A stretch of 64,000 bases of DNA from Himantopus leucocephalus (GCA_003993805.1 RSEF01000001.1:178936651-179000650), one strand, 5' to 3'. Positions 43,814-57,027 are shown, counted from the stretch's first letter. The notes: generated from the sequence alone by a model not told the origin. Made by a program: numbers and translations.

Positions 43814-46287
43814 CCAGATAGTAATACTCGGGTGGGAATTTATTGTTGTTTAATACATACTTTATCATGTTATAGTGGTGCACAACTTAAGGATATTTGC
43901 AAATCACTTTAGTGTGCTGAATGGAATGAAATGAATATATTGGATAATGTGAAAGATATTTATTCCATTTTCTTTCTGTCTATCCATTAATAAAACTGTT
44001 AGAAGTTCTACAGAAACTCTGAGTCTTGGCTTGTCACACGGATACTGTGCTACCGTTATGAAAGCCACAGACTGCATTCTGCACTATTGTTAGTTCTTTT
44101 TCTTTGATATTGTACAATGATATTAATTGTCCAAAGGGCTTTACAAAGATTTTCTGTTGTGATAAAGATCTTTCTTCAGTCTATATGAAATCCAAAATTG
44201 GTTTCTTTAGTGACATTTTTCTTTCTTAAAAGATCATGAGTTTATTTTTAAAAGTTACCCTTTCTGTAGCTTTTGACTTTCTCATTTCACCTCATCATTC
44301 CAACCTGAAGGACTAAAGTAGACACATAATGGAAGAAAGCTGAAAGGTAGTGTGGCAGTACTATAAGGAAAAATGCCCAGATGAGGGAACTATCTTCCAC
44401 TTCCTCTTAGATATAAAGGGAAGGGATATTAAATAAGGTGCTGGATCTTTTTTTTTTTTTCATGGAATAAACCTGTATTAAAAGATGTGGAATTCTGAAA
44501 TACCACAAGGTTATCCTTACTTGTCTTATTACAACTGCAAAGGTGGCTAAGAAATACATGGTTACAAAAAGGATCAGGTGTTTGCCAACTTCTTACCTAT
44601 ACAGCGTGTCCTGATTTACTTGGTTTCCAACTTTCTGAATAATCTAGAGACAGTAACTTTGTTGTACTGTTCCCCAGTCTGTAAATCCATCCAGTGTCTG
44701 CTTCTGCCACTAACACGACTTTTTTCCCTGCACCCACACCTCAAAATAAAAATAATAAATTTACCTTTAGTTTCCACACAATTTTTTATCCCTCATTGCA
44801 ATTTTTTTCCACCAAAAAATGCTTCTAGGCTTTCCTCCCTTCTCTTGGAAGGAAGACTTCCTGGTTACTTCATTACCTTAATTAAAACTCCAAATCCCAC
44901 TGAGTGAGATTCATCTCACAGAGCTTAATGATATCTCCATCCAAGCTGATCATTATATGTGTTGTTAGCTGTCACCAAAGTGAGACACACATCTGGTCTA
45001 AGATGAGAGAAATTGCTGGATGGAAGTGCTGTCTGTCTTTTCAGTTATTACAGTGGGAGTTGAGGTGACTGGTTTATACATAATAGCTACATTTTGATAA
45101 GTAACAGTCTTTAAGACAGTTAAAAATACTTGACAAAATTAAGCATCTGATGTTCTAAGGCATGACCTAGTGTTTAATTTATCTCCCTGCGTTGTTCTGT
45201 TTTCATGTCTTGTTTCTTGTTCCAAGTTGTAGTCTCTTTGAAAGAGGAACCATCTTTCTGTCCTGTATATAGTGTCTGTAGAGCCTGCTGCAAAAATACA
45301 CTAGACCTTTCATGGTAAATCATGTTATCAGTCTTCTTTCTTCTGTGTCATATTAAATCACATCAACCAGGTTAGAATAATTCTTTGTGTATGAAACAGC
45401 AGTATTATAAATAATACAGAAAGATAATTATTGGGCTGTGCTCCGTGCTTCTGAAGCCAAGAATGCAGATTAGACATGTATCAGTCAGAGACAGTCCAAT
45501 ATACCAAATCATGTTTTGCTGAGAAAAAGGGCTTAGTTGAGCTCTAGAAGCTTCTTCCTCTTCTTTGTCACCCTGAAATTCCAGATAGTTATAACCAAAG
45601 GACGTTAACAGTGCATTTTCAGCAGTGATCTGTTCTCCAGTAGAAACATTAAAATTTTGTAGTCAAACCTTACTTGAATTGCAAGTTGAAAATGGATACT
45701 ATATTGTGATTTTTGTATTGATTTTGTCATTCTCTGTTATTTGAAATCAGATGAAAATCTGGTTTTCCTGTCCATCCAAGTTGGTGAAGGAGATTATCAT
45801 AGTGAGATGTATTCAGCCTGGAGTGTATGACCCATAACAGCTGCCTTCTCATTGGCTGTGAAACTTAGATTAGCTAATTTGCAGGAAATTCCATTCCACA
45901 TCCTGTTGAGGGAAATATTATCTTTCAAGCCACATAATGTAATTCAGGGTAGTTAGAACCAACAAGAAGAAAGCAATCCTAATTTAGCTGAATTGGAAGG
46001 GGCAAAACTGGTACCAGAATGATTGGTCACTAACATGTTTTGACTTTCTACTGTCCTCACATGGCTGAACAAGTAGCTAGCATCAATTGCCAAAAAAAAA
46101 ACCAACCTAACAAAAACCACCAAACCCAAAAGCTCTGGGCAGGGAGTGGTTTTTTGCATCCCCCTTGAAAACTGCTGTGCACTGTAAGGGAGATGTATGT
46201 GTTAATTGCTGTGCTTTTCTGCGTGAGTCACTTCTTTTAGTTGGAGTCCAGTTTGTGTATGCTCCATGGAAGAACTGACTTTGGGGG

Positions 46288-46312
46288 TGTTATATGGGAC
46301 ACCCATATAACA
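46288..46312. repeat. Perfect 11-base-pair inverted repeat, 3-base loop
   Basis: TGTTATATGGG (46288-46298) and CCCATATAACA (46302-46312) are exact complements around an ACA loop. It could extrude as a hairpin. No function is implied by position, as it is deep in an intron. Confidence 0.8.
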
Positions 46313-47864
46313 GTCTGTATGGGACTGTTGTACCATAGAGAAATATTCCGAGCAAAGAGGTGCTATATCAGAAAGAAAACTCAGATAATTAAGTTTTTCA
46401 CGATAGTCAGAAATGAGCACAAGAGAACCTTTAAGCTGGTTTTTGTTGTATTGTCTGTCAGTGGATCTGATCCCTAAACGGTTTGTAGTTACAGCTTGGA
46501 AATCTTTTATTAACTAGTTAGCTGCTGCAAAGGAGAAAAATGCTCTTTCCAGGCCTGTGCGTATCCAAATCTTGAGTGTGAGTTCTTCTTCCTCTAAATT
46601 CAAGTTATTAATTGAAGTTCTAGCCAGCCCATCATATGATTTTCTGAAGTAACATTTTGGGGAAATATTGCGGGGACCCCTAATTTGCAAGGTTTTGTTT
46701 ATAGACACGCCTATGTTGAGAATGCTATCAGCAGTAATTCAGCCTTATATTTTTATAAGGACCTTGGAAGTCTTAGTTTTGCCTGTTGAGAGGAAATCTA
46801 AATCCTTGGAGTAACAGAACTGTTAGTAAGCAAAACCATTTTGGAGTAAGTTACATCTGAAATTCTTTACATGCTTCTGTGTTTTTTTTAAATTAGCCTC
46901 AAAATGAATACCATTTCTTAAAATGAGTAATTTCTTTAGGAAGAAAACATGAATTCATGCACTTAGCTGTTACCTTTCATTACTTGCCTTTTCCTAAGTT
47001 TATTCTTTCCATATCATTCTGTGCTTTATGTTAAGTTGAAGATTGAGTCCATACTTCAGTTGATACTTTTTTCAGTTTTACATGTGGAGTTTGAAAATTA
47101 CCTTCCCAGAAAAAGGTTTTATACCACATGCATAGAATATATGCACCTAAAACCAGAGACCAAAAGGATGGCTTACATTTGTTCTCTATGGGATAGTTGC
47201 CTGATAATGTGTTTGGTGAAAAAATGACAGTGAATAACAACTGGGAGATTTTGGGGGCTGTAGTAAATCAAACTAGTAACAAGGAGCATCTGATCTAACC
47301 TTCTTGTGAAAAAGGGAGAAACTATTGACATAGCTATTTGAAAAATAAACTAACGAAGTAGAAAGATCTGTTCTTTTTCTATTTTTAAATGGTTATTTAA
47401 ATTAGTGAAGGAAAATGTCCAATTTTGGGGCAAAATGCCAAACAGACTAAACAGAATGTTATGGTAGTGCAAATGAGAACTGGAAATCCCAGGTTGGTCA
47501 ATTGCTGGAAATACTAAATTTGAGAAAGCAAAACCCTTGAAACTTGCAAGAATGAATACAATGGCAGGGAGAGGGCAGTTAAAAGAATCAGAAGCTTGTA
47601 CTGAATGTTGTGTGGTATAACAGACATCTTTTCAAGACTGAATAAATGCACTTTTAAGGTTTTTTTTGAACATTATTATTTTATTGGTTATAGTAAAAAA
47701 GTGAAGTTATACACAGCAGCCATGGGAAACTAGCAACAAACTGTAACTCTAAGACTGCCGTCTCATCACTAGCGTTTCAGAATCTGTTAAACCTATTTCT
47801 TTTTACTCTTTGAGAGCTCTGTTCCAATTTTTTCTTCCTTACTGTCTTCCTTTGCTTCTCTTAG

Positions 47865-47981
47865 GTTCGCAAATTTGTGGCCAAGGACAGTGCAGGGCTT
47901 CGTATCCGTAGCCACCCTTCCCTTCAGAGTGAGCAAATAGGCATAGTGAAAGTCAATGGATCCATCACTTTCATTGACGAG
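47865..47981 (+). CDS. MYCBP2: MYCBP2 exon 29 (SH3-like module 1, first half)
   Basis: The exon encodes VRKFVAKDSAGLRIRSH ... NGSITFIDE. The pattern G-LRIRSHPSL-x6-GIVKVNGSITFIDE resembles bacterial-type SH3 (SH3b) domains, in which a L-N/R-I-R-S/x-x-P strand is typical. Both ends are phase 0 (117 bases). The acceptor is CTTAG and the donor is GTAATT. Confidence 0.96.
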
Positions 47982-48762
47982 GTAATTAATAAGACATTTC
48001 TGTTGAAAATTGAGCTAAGATGTAAAATTAATTCATGCAAGTAATGTTTTTTCCTGTTTAGATGTTGACGTATACAACTTAAGAATGTAAGAGTATAAAT
48101 TGCAAAAAATCTAAATATTTACTAATTTAGTTTTTCAAGCTGTCGTTTCCTTTTAATTTACTTCCTTGAAAACCTGTGTAACAAACTTTTGAGACTCTGA
48201 TATGAGGAAACAAAATTCCTAGAGTTCATCTTATAATAATATCTCTAAGGATTTAGCTGTTCACAACTTACTATTTAAACTCTACACAAAAATTCCGATG
48301 TAGGTGTCATTTTCATTGCATCTTTCACTTACACTTCTGAAAGATCACTAGTCTGTTAGACTACTATGCATGTATTTTTCTTACAATATAACTTCATATA
48401 CAAGGAATATTTTTGCAATTTACTAAGTTATATCAGCAGTGGAGAAATGGAAAGTGGGGAACTTACGAAGCTTATAAAGGCTTGGCTTTCTTTCCTCTTT
48501 CCTCTCAAATCAACTCTTACTATTGCATGATCTGATTTAAATTTATCTTTGCTCCTTGCCTTCTAATAAGATATGCCTCCCATTGCTTTGAAATTCTGAT
48601 TTGGGCGATATTTGTCTTTACCTATTCTTACATTCTGTCAGCATAGTGAAGATCATTACTTCCTTGCTACTATTGTCTGTTTGTCTGAAGTCTGTTAATC
48701 CTTAGTAGCTACAGAACAGTTACAGGAGGGCATGGCTCGTTTTTGTTGCTTGTTTCCCATAG
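47982..48762 (+). other. Intron 29
   Basis: This GT-AG intron splits SH3-like module 1. It is AT-rich with no repeat, RNA or extra exon recognised. Confidence 0.65.
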
Positions 48763-48903
48763 ATCCACAATGATGATGGTGTTTGGCTGAGGCTGAATGA
48801 TGAGACAATAAAGAAGTATGTTCCTAACATGAATGGTTACACTGAAGCCTGGTGTCTCTCTTTTAACCAACATCTTGGCAAGAGCCTTCTGGTACCTGTT
48901 GAC
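48763..48903 (+). CDS. MYCBP2: MYCBP2 exon 30 (SH3-like module 1, second half)
   Basis: The exon encodes IHNDDGVWLRLNDETIK ... GKSLLVPVD. DDGVWLRLNDETIKKYV completes the first SH3-like module, followed by a conserved AWCLSFNQHLGKSL segment. Both ends are phase 0 (141 bases). The acceptor is CCATAG and the donor is GTAAGT. Confidence 0.96.
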
Positions 48904-50762
48904 GTAAGTAAAAGGTGCCTTTGAAAAATATCCAAAAGTACACTCTATCCTCATTACAAGACTTTCTTTAATTAAGGCTGCAAATGAGTCCTGAGGTAAA
49001 CAATGTTTCAATTACTAAATACTACCTTATATGTGTTTGCATTTTTGAGGGCTATTGTGTAATGAGGGTGGAGTGTAGAAAGGTTTGAGGCTTTTTATGT
49101 TGAAGCCTCTTCTCCTAGAAAAGAAACGAAGTGCAAGGACCTCTATAACAGTGTACAAAAGTGTAATCATATAGATTGTGACCTGTACCAGGTGTTTCTG
49201 ATGCAAGATGTCATTGTCCATAGAGTAGCCTACTGATGCCATGATTTCAGAAGAGGCTTACAGCCTGCGGTGACTCAATGTAATTGGGACTTCTTAAAAA
49301 TTGAAAAGTTCTTCAGGCTTTGGGTTTTGTGTATATTTTTTGTGAGTTTTACACCTGAATCCTTGAGTTATCAATTTATTAGCTAATCAAAGAATCCCAG
49401 AGCATCAAGACAGAGTAAAAATTTAAATTTATAATAAGAGTAAGCATCATTTATCTGGATAACTGTAATGGTGGTTATCACTATGGTTCAAGTTCTGTAA
49501 ACAAGATGCAGATTAAAAAAAATTAAACATGGAAAGAAAAAAGTACCTTAGCTAAACCAATGTTTCTCAAAAAATTTATGAAAGTGCAGGCCTTTCTGGC
49601 TCATGTAGTTTTGTGCATTCCCCAGAGTGGGCATTAACTTGGTTTCTTCAGGGCAGAATGTGAGAACCAGATCTAATTGTTAATACAGCTATTTAGATTT
49701 GATTTGTCCTCTTATATGAGTGAACCGCTGCTGCGGTTGAAGACAGTTAACAAATATTTGGCTAAATTAAACACCTGCAGCCAGTAATGACACCCTGTTC
49801 ATGTTTTCCAGTTGCAGAAGAACTGAGATATTCCCAGTTCCAGTGAAACTGGGCTGTTTGCTAGTAGCCAAATCTGGCAATTCATAAGTCCCCTGTGGCT
49901 GCAGCCTGTGTTCTGGCAAACACTGTTATATGCTGCAACTAGATCTTCTTCCTGTTCACCTTCTTGTCAATAAATTATTTGTTATAACTATTTGGAGATT
50001 TCTTTCAATGAAATCCTTGTTTTGGGAAGTGCTTTCATATTGCATTTGACAAGCAAATTATTTCTGTACTCAGTCATGAGTTACTCGAACACTATGACAA
50101 CAGGCATATTTGTCTAGTTTGTTGTAGCATGTATTAAAAAAATGAAAACCAATAAGCTTTGACTAAAATCTTGGTCGTATTTTTGGCCTTAGAAATTGAT
50201 ACTCATTGGAAAATAGCTATAGCGTACTTCCACAAAATATCAATACTTATATGCAGCAGTATTGTAAGCCGGGATGGGTGTTATGTTTTGTTATATTTTA
50301 TTTCATTTTTTTCTATTCTTAATGTTTTTTTACTTGCTGATGGGGAAAAGTTTTGAGCTCAGTAGTCAGGTACATGGTTAGCAAGAACTTACTGGTTGGT
50401 ACATTTCAAATGGCTCTAGTACACACTTACTTCTAGAGAAGAACATACCCTGTGCTCTCTGAGAAAAGCTTGAAAGGAAATGGCTGTCATAAATAAATAC
50501 ACTGAGTATTCAATCTTGATAATATAATCTTGATAATTCAAATTTCATTTGAATAGGTCAGGTGATGAAATTCAGTAAACTCTTTTGTAAGCTCCTGATT
50601 TTTGTAACATAGCTTAAAACTCTTTTTTCCTTCTAAGTCTTGATCACATAAAGTGATACTGCTTTCTTGGTAGAAAGTTTTAAAATAAAATCTCTTTTAA
50701 GGTCATTACTGATTTGAGAATATTCAAAAATATGTCTGTCTTTCTCTAAACTGTCTGAGAAA

Positions 50763-50840
50763 ACGATGTCCCTGCTCATTGCAGGAGAGGTTGCACTAGA
50801 TGACCTTTAAAGGTCCCTTCCAACCCAAACTATTCTATGA
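50763..50840 (+). mobile_element. CR1 LINE tail, forward strand
   Basis: GGTTGCACTAGATGACCTTT followed by AAAGGTCCCTTCCAACCCAA and ATTCTATGA is the CR1 3' end. It keeps about 75 bases and is severely 5'-truncated. Confidence 0.92.
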
Positions 50841-51898
50841 AAAGAACTGTATTTTTATTAAGTTGTCAAATCTGATCATGCAGCATTCTAGGGGTGTATG
50901 ATTCATGCTGCAAAAGATGTTCAATTAAGCAATAAATGCTGAAGGTTCTGTAGATGAAATTGTGAAATAATCCCTATCTGTTCATCGTTTCTGTTGATTC
51001 GGGTAACTGAATGACATGATAAGCAGAATGTAGTAAAAAAACTCTGTTAATATACAAGATTTTTGGAATCCAGAGCTGTTCTACCTGTATTGGTTTTAGA
51101 AGAAGGAAACAGATGGGAAAAAGTCTCTCACGTGACTGAAAATACAACTGGAAAATCAAGCGGCTGAATTAGCCATTGTATTCCCTGTTCAAATGAATAC
51201 CACATTATTTTTATTATACTCAATTTTTATTCAACTCATGAGTGCACAGACTTGGCAACTCCAATTACATTGCTTTGTCACATTTAAGCGTACAGGCTTT
51301 TTTCTAATCATCCCTTAAGTAAATATAATCTCCAGTACATTTTGTAAAATATATTTAAGGTATCTTTTTTAAAGAAAGCTTGAATTCTATTTCATCACTG
51401 TATTAATAGAACAGTGAACACAAAAAAAAGTGTATAATTTTTCAGCAGTGTTGATTTCAGCTTCTTGTCCTCCTGGCATATATACTGTATTTACATCTTA
51501 AGTTTCTTTGTAGACCTTAAGCATATATTTTATGATAAAGCAAATACTGAGCATCTTAGATCTTGTAAATACAATGTTTCTGTATATTTTGATCAAAGCT
51601 ATTATATTTAAAGACAATTTTTCACAGGAAAGCAGAGACCCATTGTAGCTGCCAAACTATTTGAGCTGTGTTCATTTACCTTCTTAAGAAAAGCTGTATA
51701 GACAAATCCTTTCATGAGGGGCTGCCATGTAGCCATTGATCTAAAATTGATCATCCAGTCCATCGTTGGTAATATGGTTATGAGACTATGAATTTAATAG
51801 ATGGTGATTTTGGGTAAAAGTATAAGTCTTAATAGGTTGCCATTTTGCATAAGCTTCTTCCTTCCCTGGTAGTTACTTTTCCTCCTGTCTTGTGACAT

Positions 51899-52298
51899 GT
51901 GGAGCGGCTGAGGGAACTGGGGTTGTTTAGCCTGGAGAAAAGAAGGCTGAGAGGAGAACTTACCGCTGTCTACAGCTACCTGAAAGGAGGTTGTAGCAAG
52001 GTGGGGGTCGGTCTGTTCTCCCAAGTAGCAGGCATTAGGACAAGAGGAAACAGCCTCCAGTTGCTCCAGGGGAGGTTTAGGTTGGGTATTAGGAAACATT
52101 TATTCACCGAAAGGGCTGTCAAGCATTGGAACAGGCTGCCCAGGGAAGTGGTTGATTTGCTATCCCTGGAGGTATTTAAAAGACGTGTAGATGTGGTGCT
52201 GAGGGACATGGTTTAGTGCTGGACTTGGCCACTCCAGGTTAATGGTTGGACTTGATGATCTTAAAGGTCTTTTCCAACCTAAACCATTCTATGATTCA
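51899..52298 (+). mobile_element. CR1 LINE, 3' fragment (about 400 bases), forward strand
   Basis: The + strand encodes the CR1 ORF2 C-terminus: [19 protein letters not shown], then [31 protein letters not shown] and VDVVLRDMV, open for 105 codons. This is followed by the 3' UTR and the ATTCTATGATTC tail. It is the best-preserved CR1 copy in the window and so probably the youngest. It remains 5'-truncated and lacks the endonuclease and most of the reverse transcriptase. Confidence 0.96.
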
Positions 52299-54829
52299 GT
52301 TAACTGTTTTTGAAAAAAATACTTGTTAAGTTCTGATAGAGGGTGTTACATATAGGGGATAGATTACACGTAGTACTAAGTAGAAAGGTACATACAGCAT
52401 AAAACAGCACACATTAGGGAGAAATAGAATTTTATCTTGGTTAAGCTCTGGAACTTGACTTTTTAAAAATAATATTCTGAATATGTTTTTGTTACTTCAT
52501 TTTAAATATCAAACTCTATAATTATAGGGAATATTGTACCCTACTGCCCAATTTTACTATTATATTCCCCAACCACCATAGGCAAACAGGATTGAGAAAC
52601 TGCATATTTTTCAAACCAGTCTTGCAGTGGAAGAAAGAGCCAAAATTAGTATGTAGACTGCAGTGTTTGATCACAGAACCTCAGAAAGCTGAATGTTCTG
52701 TGGAAGCATTGAAGGACATTCACAATAAATTTCTACCGTCATTTTAGGCATGATGGAAAGCAATTGGAGAGTAAAATATCAAGATGGTTGTTTAAGAAAA
52801 AACAGCCTTAGCTTTGAAAAATAATACTGATTGAGATTTTAAATGCTTCTTAATGGTCTGCTAATTTTTCGTGGTGAAATGAAGTAATTCATATTTAATT
52901 TTTTGATTTCTGAAACTTAAATTCTATTGAAAAAAAGTATGAATTCCTGAAATTATTTTTAGTTTTTGGAAGGGAAAGCTTGAAAAGAAAAAAATAACTA
53001 AATCTACAGATGGTAGCATAAGGACTCAATATAAAGCTTGTATGGACTAGTTTTGTCAGAATGAAAACTTTAATTCTCGAATACATGCCTGATCCATTCA
53101 TCGAAACTGGCGTACAGCCTGCTGACATCTGAGGTTCCCAGAGCAAAGGAGACCTTCCAGTTTGATCTTCTTGGTGTTGCTAAGCCAGCATGGTCCCACT
53201 TCACTGCTGCTGGTTTCTTTTTTATGTTCTACACATACAGCTTTATAGCATACAAAAGCAGATCTTTGAAACAGTACTTAAATATTTTAGGCATGGATAG
53301 TCCATGTTTCTCTGTACAGTAGAATTCCATCACAAAATATGAGATGTGCTGCAAAGTAATATAATTAGTCCATTAAACAAATGTAGGTTTTTAATAGTTG
53401 CCATCGTTTTATGTCAAATTGATAAGACTTTACTCTGCCAATCTTCCTGTCTAACACTCCCCACCTTCCCCAGTGCCCCAAAACATACCTCACTAGTGCA
53501 TCTGTACCTCTTTCAATTTTGGGTAGAGGTACTAAATTCTAAAGAAATGCTGGTGTTTGACAATTTTCCTGTTTTTGTCAAAACTGCAAATGGTTCGTAA
53601 TACTGAAACTTGATGTAAGCAGAGGTTTTGCAAATAGTATATAGCTAGATGATTTGCTTCTATCCTGAGACAGAAGCATGGTTTTACTTACTTTTAACAT
53701 ATTAATGCTTTTTCAAGGAGTACAGAGGAGGAAGGCCAAGAGTGTTTTGTACTTGTTTCTGCTTAAAGGGTTTCATTGCCTTTACTGTTAAATTTTAATG
53801 TGACTGCTGTGCAGTGATTTTACTTGGTTCCCCTATCAGGATGGGGATAGGAAATAAGATTTTGATACCTCTCTTTGTACAAATAATATGGTTACTTTGC
53901 CAAAGGGATTCTGTCACAAATACCAATTATTAATATTGCTATATATGTACTGTTAATTCTTTCATTTGACAGGAACAGCGAAAATTTTTTTGAAATGAGT
54001 CGAAACCAGTTTATGGAGAAAGATGGCTTCTTTTTCATGTTTTCTGGTGATTAAAAAATGCTGTCCTAGCTGTTCTGTGGGAGGAAAAAATACACAGAAC
54101 AGCAGTGTTCATTTCTATAGTACGGGCAATTGGTTATAAAATTAGTGAAGTCTCTCTGGCAGCTCTATTTGGTTTATGATAATTCACAACAAACTAGTAA
54201 ATGCATTGTATATTTTGCAAAACTAATGAAATCTTAGCAATCTTCTCCTTACAGCACTCTGAAATTTTTGGCTTTGGTAAAGAGTGCGATTTTGATGTGC
54301 AAACTGGTGAAATCATTCAGTGCAAGTGAATTGCTTTCAACAATAGTGAGCTTAGCCCTTCTGCATATTATCAGTTCTGACGGTGACTACAAGTCCATGT
54401 GCAGTTGTCTTACAATAGTTGAAATTATCTTTCAGAACAGCAGACCGTCTTGCTATAAAACTGTGGTTTGTGGTGGGACCAACTACTGTTTCTTTGTAAC
54501 AGAAGTGTGGGACTTTTCTGTGCACAAAGTCTCAAGCTTTGTAAGAAATGTCTGGCTCTTAATTTCAGTAAATGGCATGACACACTACATCCATTTCGAG
54601 CTTTTGACATACTAAACTGTTTTTGTTTAATGGATGATTTGCCATGGTGAGCAATGAACTCAGGTTGCTTGATTAGGAAAACAAAATTTTCCCCTTTTGC
54701 AAAACATTCTACCAGTATTACTTGTGGAGAAAGTTTGCATTAAAGTACCTCGAGCTTCTTCCTCCAGTGTTTCTTTGTTCCCGTTTCTTTGTTGATATGT
54801 CTTTTTTTTTTTTAAACTTTGTTGCTCAG

Positions 54830-54904
54830 AATGTCTTTAATGCTAGCCAAGGAGTAAGGGATTTGGACTTTTTTTCATGGACTTCCAAAGCTTTACCCCC
54901 TAAG
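54830..54904 (+). CDS. MYCBP2: MYCBP2 exon 31, 25-codon cassette exon
   Basis: The exon encodes NVFNASQGVRDLDFFSW then TSKALPPK. It is exactly 75 bases, phase 0 at both ends, with acceptor GCTCAG and donor GTGAGT. Exon 30 (...LLVPVD) can splice either to this exon or directly to exon 32 (ESRSNTDD) without frame change, so it is a likely alternative exon between the two SH3-like modules. I recall similar sequence in some mammalian MYCBP2 isoforms. It has long introns on both sides. Confidence 0.85.
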
Positions 54905-55531
54905 GTGAGTGCAAATGACAGGAACAGTCACACTGTATCTTGTGTTTTCAGATTGTACCTTATGACTCAACTTTATGCTAAATATTCTTTGAGGTCTGTT
55001 TTACTTTGAATTATTTTTACAGGAAATAGCGGATTTGCATAGAATGCTGTATCTGTGTCTCTTCCTTTAGGATGAGAAAAAAATACCAGGGCAGATTATT
55101 GAATTTTCATTAATTCATAAGTAGCACTCTCCTTTTTTAATGAACCAAATTAGAAATTCAGAGAGATGAGTTAGTAACATAATAAAGTATTTCATTCTCT
55201 TTTCGATGCAGAATGTACTAGTAAATTTTTTCTGTTACTGGAGGGTACGCATGAAGCTGCAGCATCTAATAAGATGATATTTGTATGAGTAAAGCCACAA
55301 TGGGCAAATACTCAGCCCATTCTTAATCTTTGTTTAAAATTATACAATTATAGGAACCAGTTATGTTATGTACAGTTAAGCAGTTTAAATTATCTACAAA
55401 ATTGCTTGTCTAAATCTCTTTGCAGCACTATAGTGTTTTTGAGATTGAGTTTTTTCATATGAACTTTGTAATGAAGATGACACAGTGTTGTACGTATTGG
55501 TTTAGAGATTTAAAAACTTGCTTTTCACCGA

Positions 55532-55690
55532 TTTTTTTTTTTTTTTTCCCCAAAAATAGCAAACTTTATTGTTATATCAAGACGTAGACAATGTTTAAAC
55601 TGTCTTTAAAACATACAGAATTTTTTTTCCTTGAACCCGTTTACCTCAGCTTGCATTAACTTGCTTTGAAAGTTACTTATTTACAGAACA
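55532..55690 (-). other. Candidate reverse-strand 3' end with poly(A) tail
   Basis: On the reverse strand an AATAAA signal (complement of TTTATT at 55565-55570) is followed 17 bases later by a run of 16 A (55532-55547). This is the arrangement of a processed transcript end. It could be an inserted retrocopy, or the genuine end of an antisense transcript beside an A-rich site. I do not recognise the transcript, and the upstream boundary is uncertain. Confidence 0.4.
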
Positions 55691-55869
55691 GATTCATTTT
55701 TGTATAAAGGCTTCTTGGAAAGACTACTGTATTACTCTGGATATAGTGCACAGACTTCAATACAAAAAAGCTGAAAAATACGATAATTGAAGAGATCAGA
55801 GGAGATTTCATTAATTAGAAAGGAAGTAACATTAGCAGAAGTTTGGTTTAAAACTGATAAAAGAAAGTA

Positions 55870-56008
55870 TTCTTTTACACAGCAGGAAATGAACTCCTGG
55901 AAGGTGTTGTTACAGGAGATTGTGGAGGCAGGAAGTTATCAGCACATTCAGAAGAAATTAAACAAATTTATAGAAATCAGATTGATAAATGAACACTGTA
56001 GGAAATAG
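55870..56008 (+). mobile_element. Old CR1/L3-like LINE relic (ORF2 C-terminus)
   Basis: The open frame ends NSWKVLLQEIVEAGSYQHIQ then KKLNKFIE. It resembles the diverged CR1-clade ORF2 end (WN-x-LP-x-E-VVEA-x-S-x3-F-x3-LDKF). The match is weak and by pattern only. It may instead be chance or another LINE clade. Confidence 0.4.
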
Positions 56009-57027
56009 GGTATACCCTCTAACATCCATAATAAAAAGATTTTAAATGCTGTTTGTATATAAAGGACAGATCACTAATAAAGATTTGTATGCTACTTCTA
56101 AACGGCATCACCAGCGTCATCCCGTAGGGTGTTAGTTATTAGCTTTCAGGTGTTCTTTTAAAAGCATCTATGACTTGCATTATAAGCATAATAGAGCTTT
56201 TTCCTCCTGCTTCTCACTTGCTTTCTTCTTATATAAATATATACATTACGTTACTCCCATCCCTCATATTTTTCTGTACGGTAGCCTTTTCAGTTATGGC
56301 TGGCTGAAAAGTCTATGCTAATATATTTCTTCTTCTTTTAGTAACTGCCAATTTTTCTTGATAGGAATCTCAAAAAGTGTTTCCTCAGTTCAGATTTGGG
56401 TATATATTTAATCTGTAATTGGTACCTGGTGAAATAAATTTGCAGGATATTTTTGTTATCATAGTGAAAATAATAAATATGCACCAATATTTACATGTGG
56501 ATTTAAGAATCTATGGTGTTGCTGTTCCTCTTTGTCGTAATTTTACCTTTACTCTAAATTAACAATGTATTCTAAATGTGAAATCAAAAAAGAAGCATAT
56601 TACTTGGAAAGAGATAATATTCACATTCCCTTTACGTAGTCCCAGACTTCACAAAATTTCACAAATACAGCAGGAGGAATGAGTGTGCATCCCAATAAAT
56701 GTCAGTATGAAACAAGGTTTAGTGAAAGCAGCTAGAGTAAATAATTTGTCTCTAATGGTAGATATGAAATATTCCTTTTATATAAATGGTGACATTTATG
56801 CCACTTTTGTTTCGAGAGTAATATGATGACTTTTCAGTTAATGTGCCATTTACTAGTAGTTGTTTATCATTGCGTGCTAAAATTAGCAATGTAACTAGTA
56901 TCTCTTCTAGCTCTGAAATTTAGCTGCTGTAGTCATGAAATAAATTTTTCTTATCTAAAGAGTTCAAAGGTATTATTAATAGGTTCTATTCTGTTCTGTT
57001 TTGTTTTGCCTTCTTTTAACTTCTCAG

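Larger units (their letters stand above)
43754..47864 (+). other. Intron 28
   Basis: This 4.1-kb intron has an A-rich (CAAA)n tract at 43771-43813, a T-run at 44446-44460 and an 11-base-pair hairpin at 46288-46312. I recognise no transposon, RNA gene or exon. The pyrimidine-rich stretch at 44578-44900 is open in one frame but not protein-like. Confidence 0.6.
48904..54829 (+). other. Intron 30 (longest complete intron in window)
   Basis: This 5.9-kb intron contains two forward CR1 fragments (50763-50840 and 51899-52298, listed separately). The rest is AT-rich with no recognised exon or RNA gene. Open frames such as 54268-54615 have no recognisable protein character. Confidence 0.7.
54905..57027 (+). 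other. Intron 31
   Basis: This intron holds a possible reverse-strand poly(A)-tailed sequence beginning at 55532 and an old LINE-like relic near 55870-56008, both listed separately. No further exon is recognised. Confidence 0.65.

Noticed and set aside
51794..52209. Open frames on the - strand
   Set aside because: They are antisense shadows of the CR1 element at 51899-52298.
54268..54615. 115-codon open frame on the + strand just before the cassette exon
   Set aside because: There is no match to MYCBP2, no suitable splice pair and no recognisable domain.
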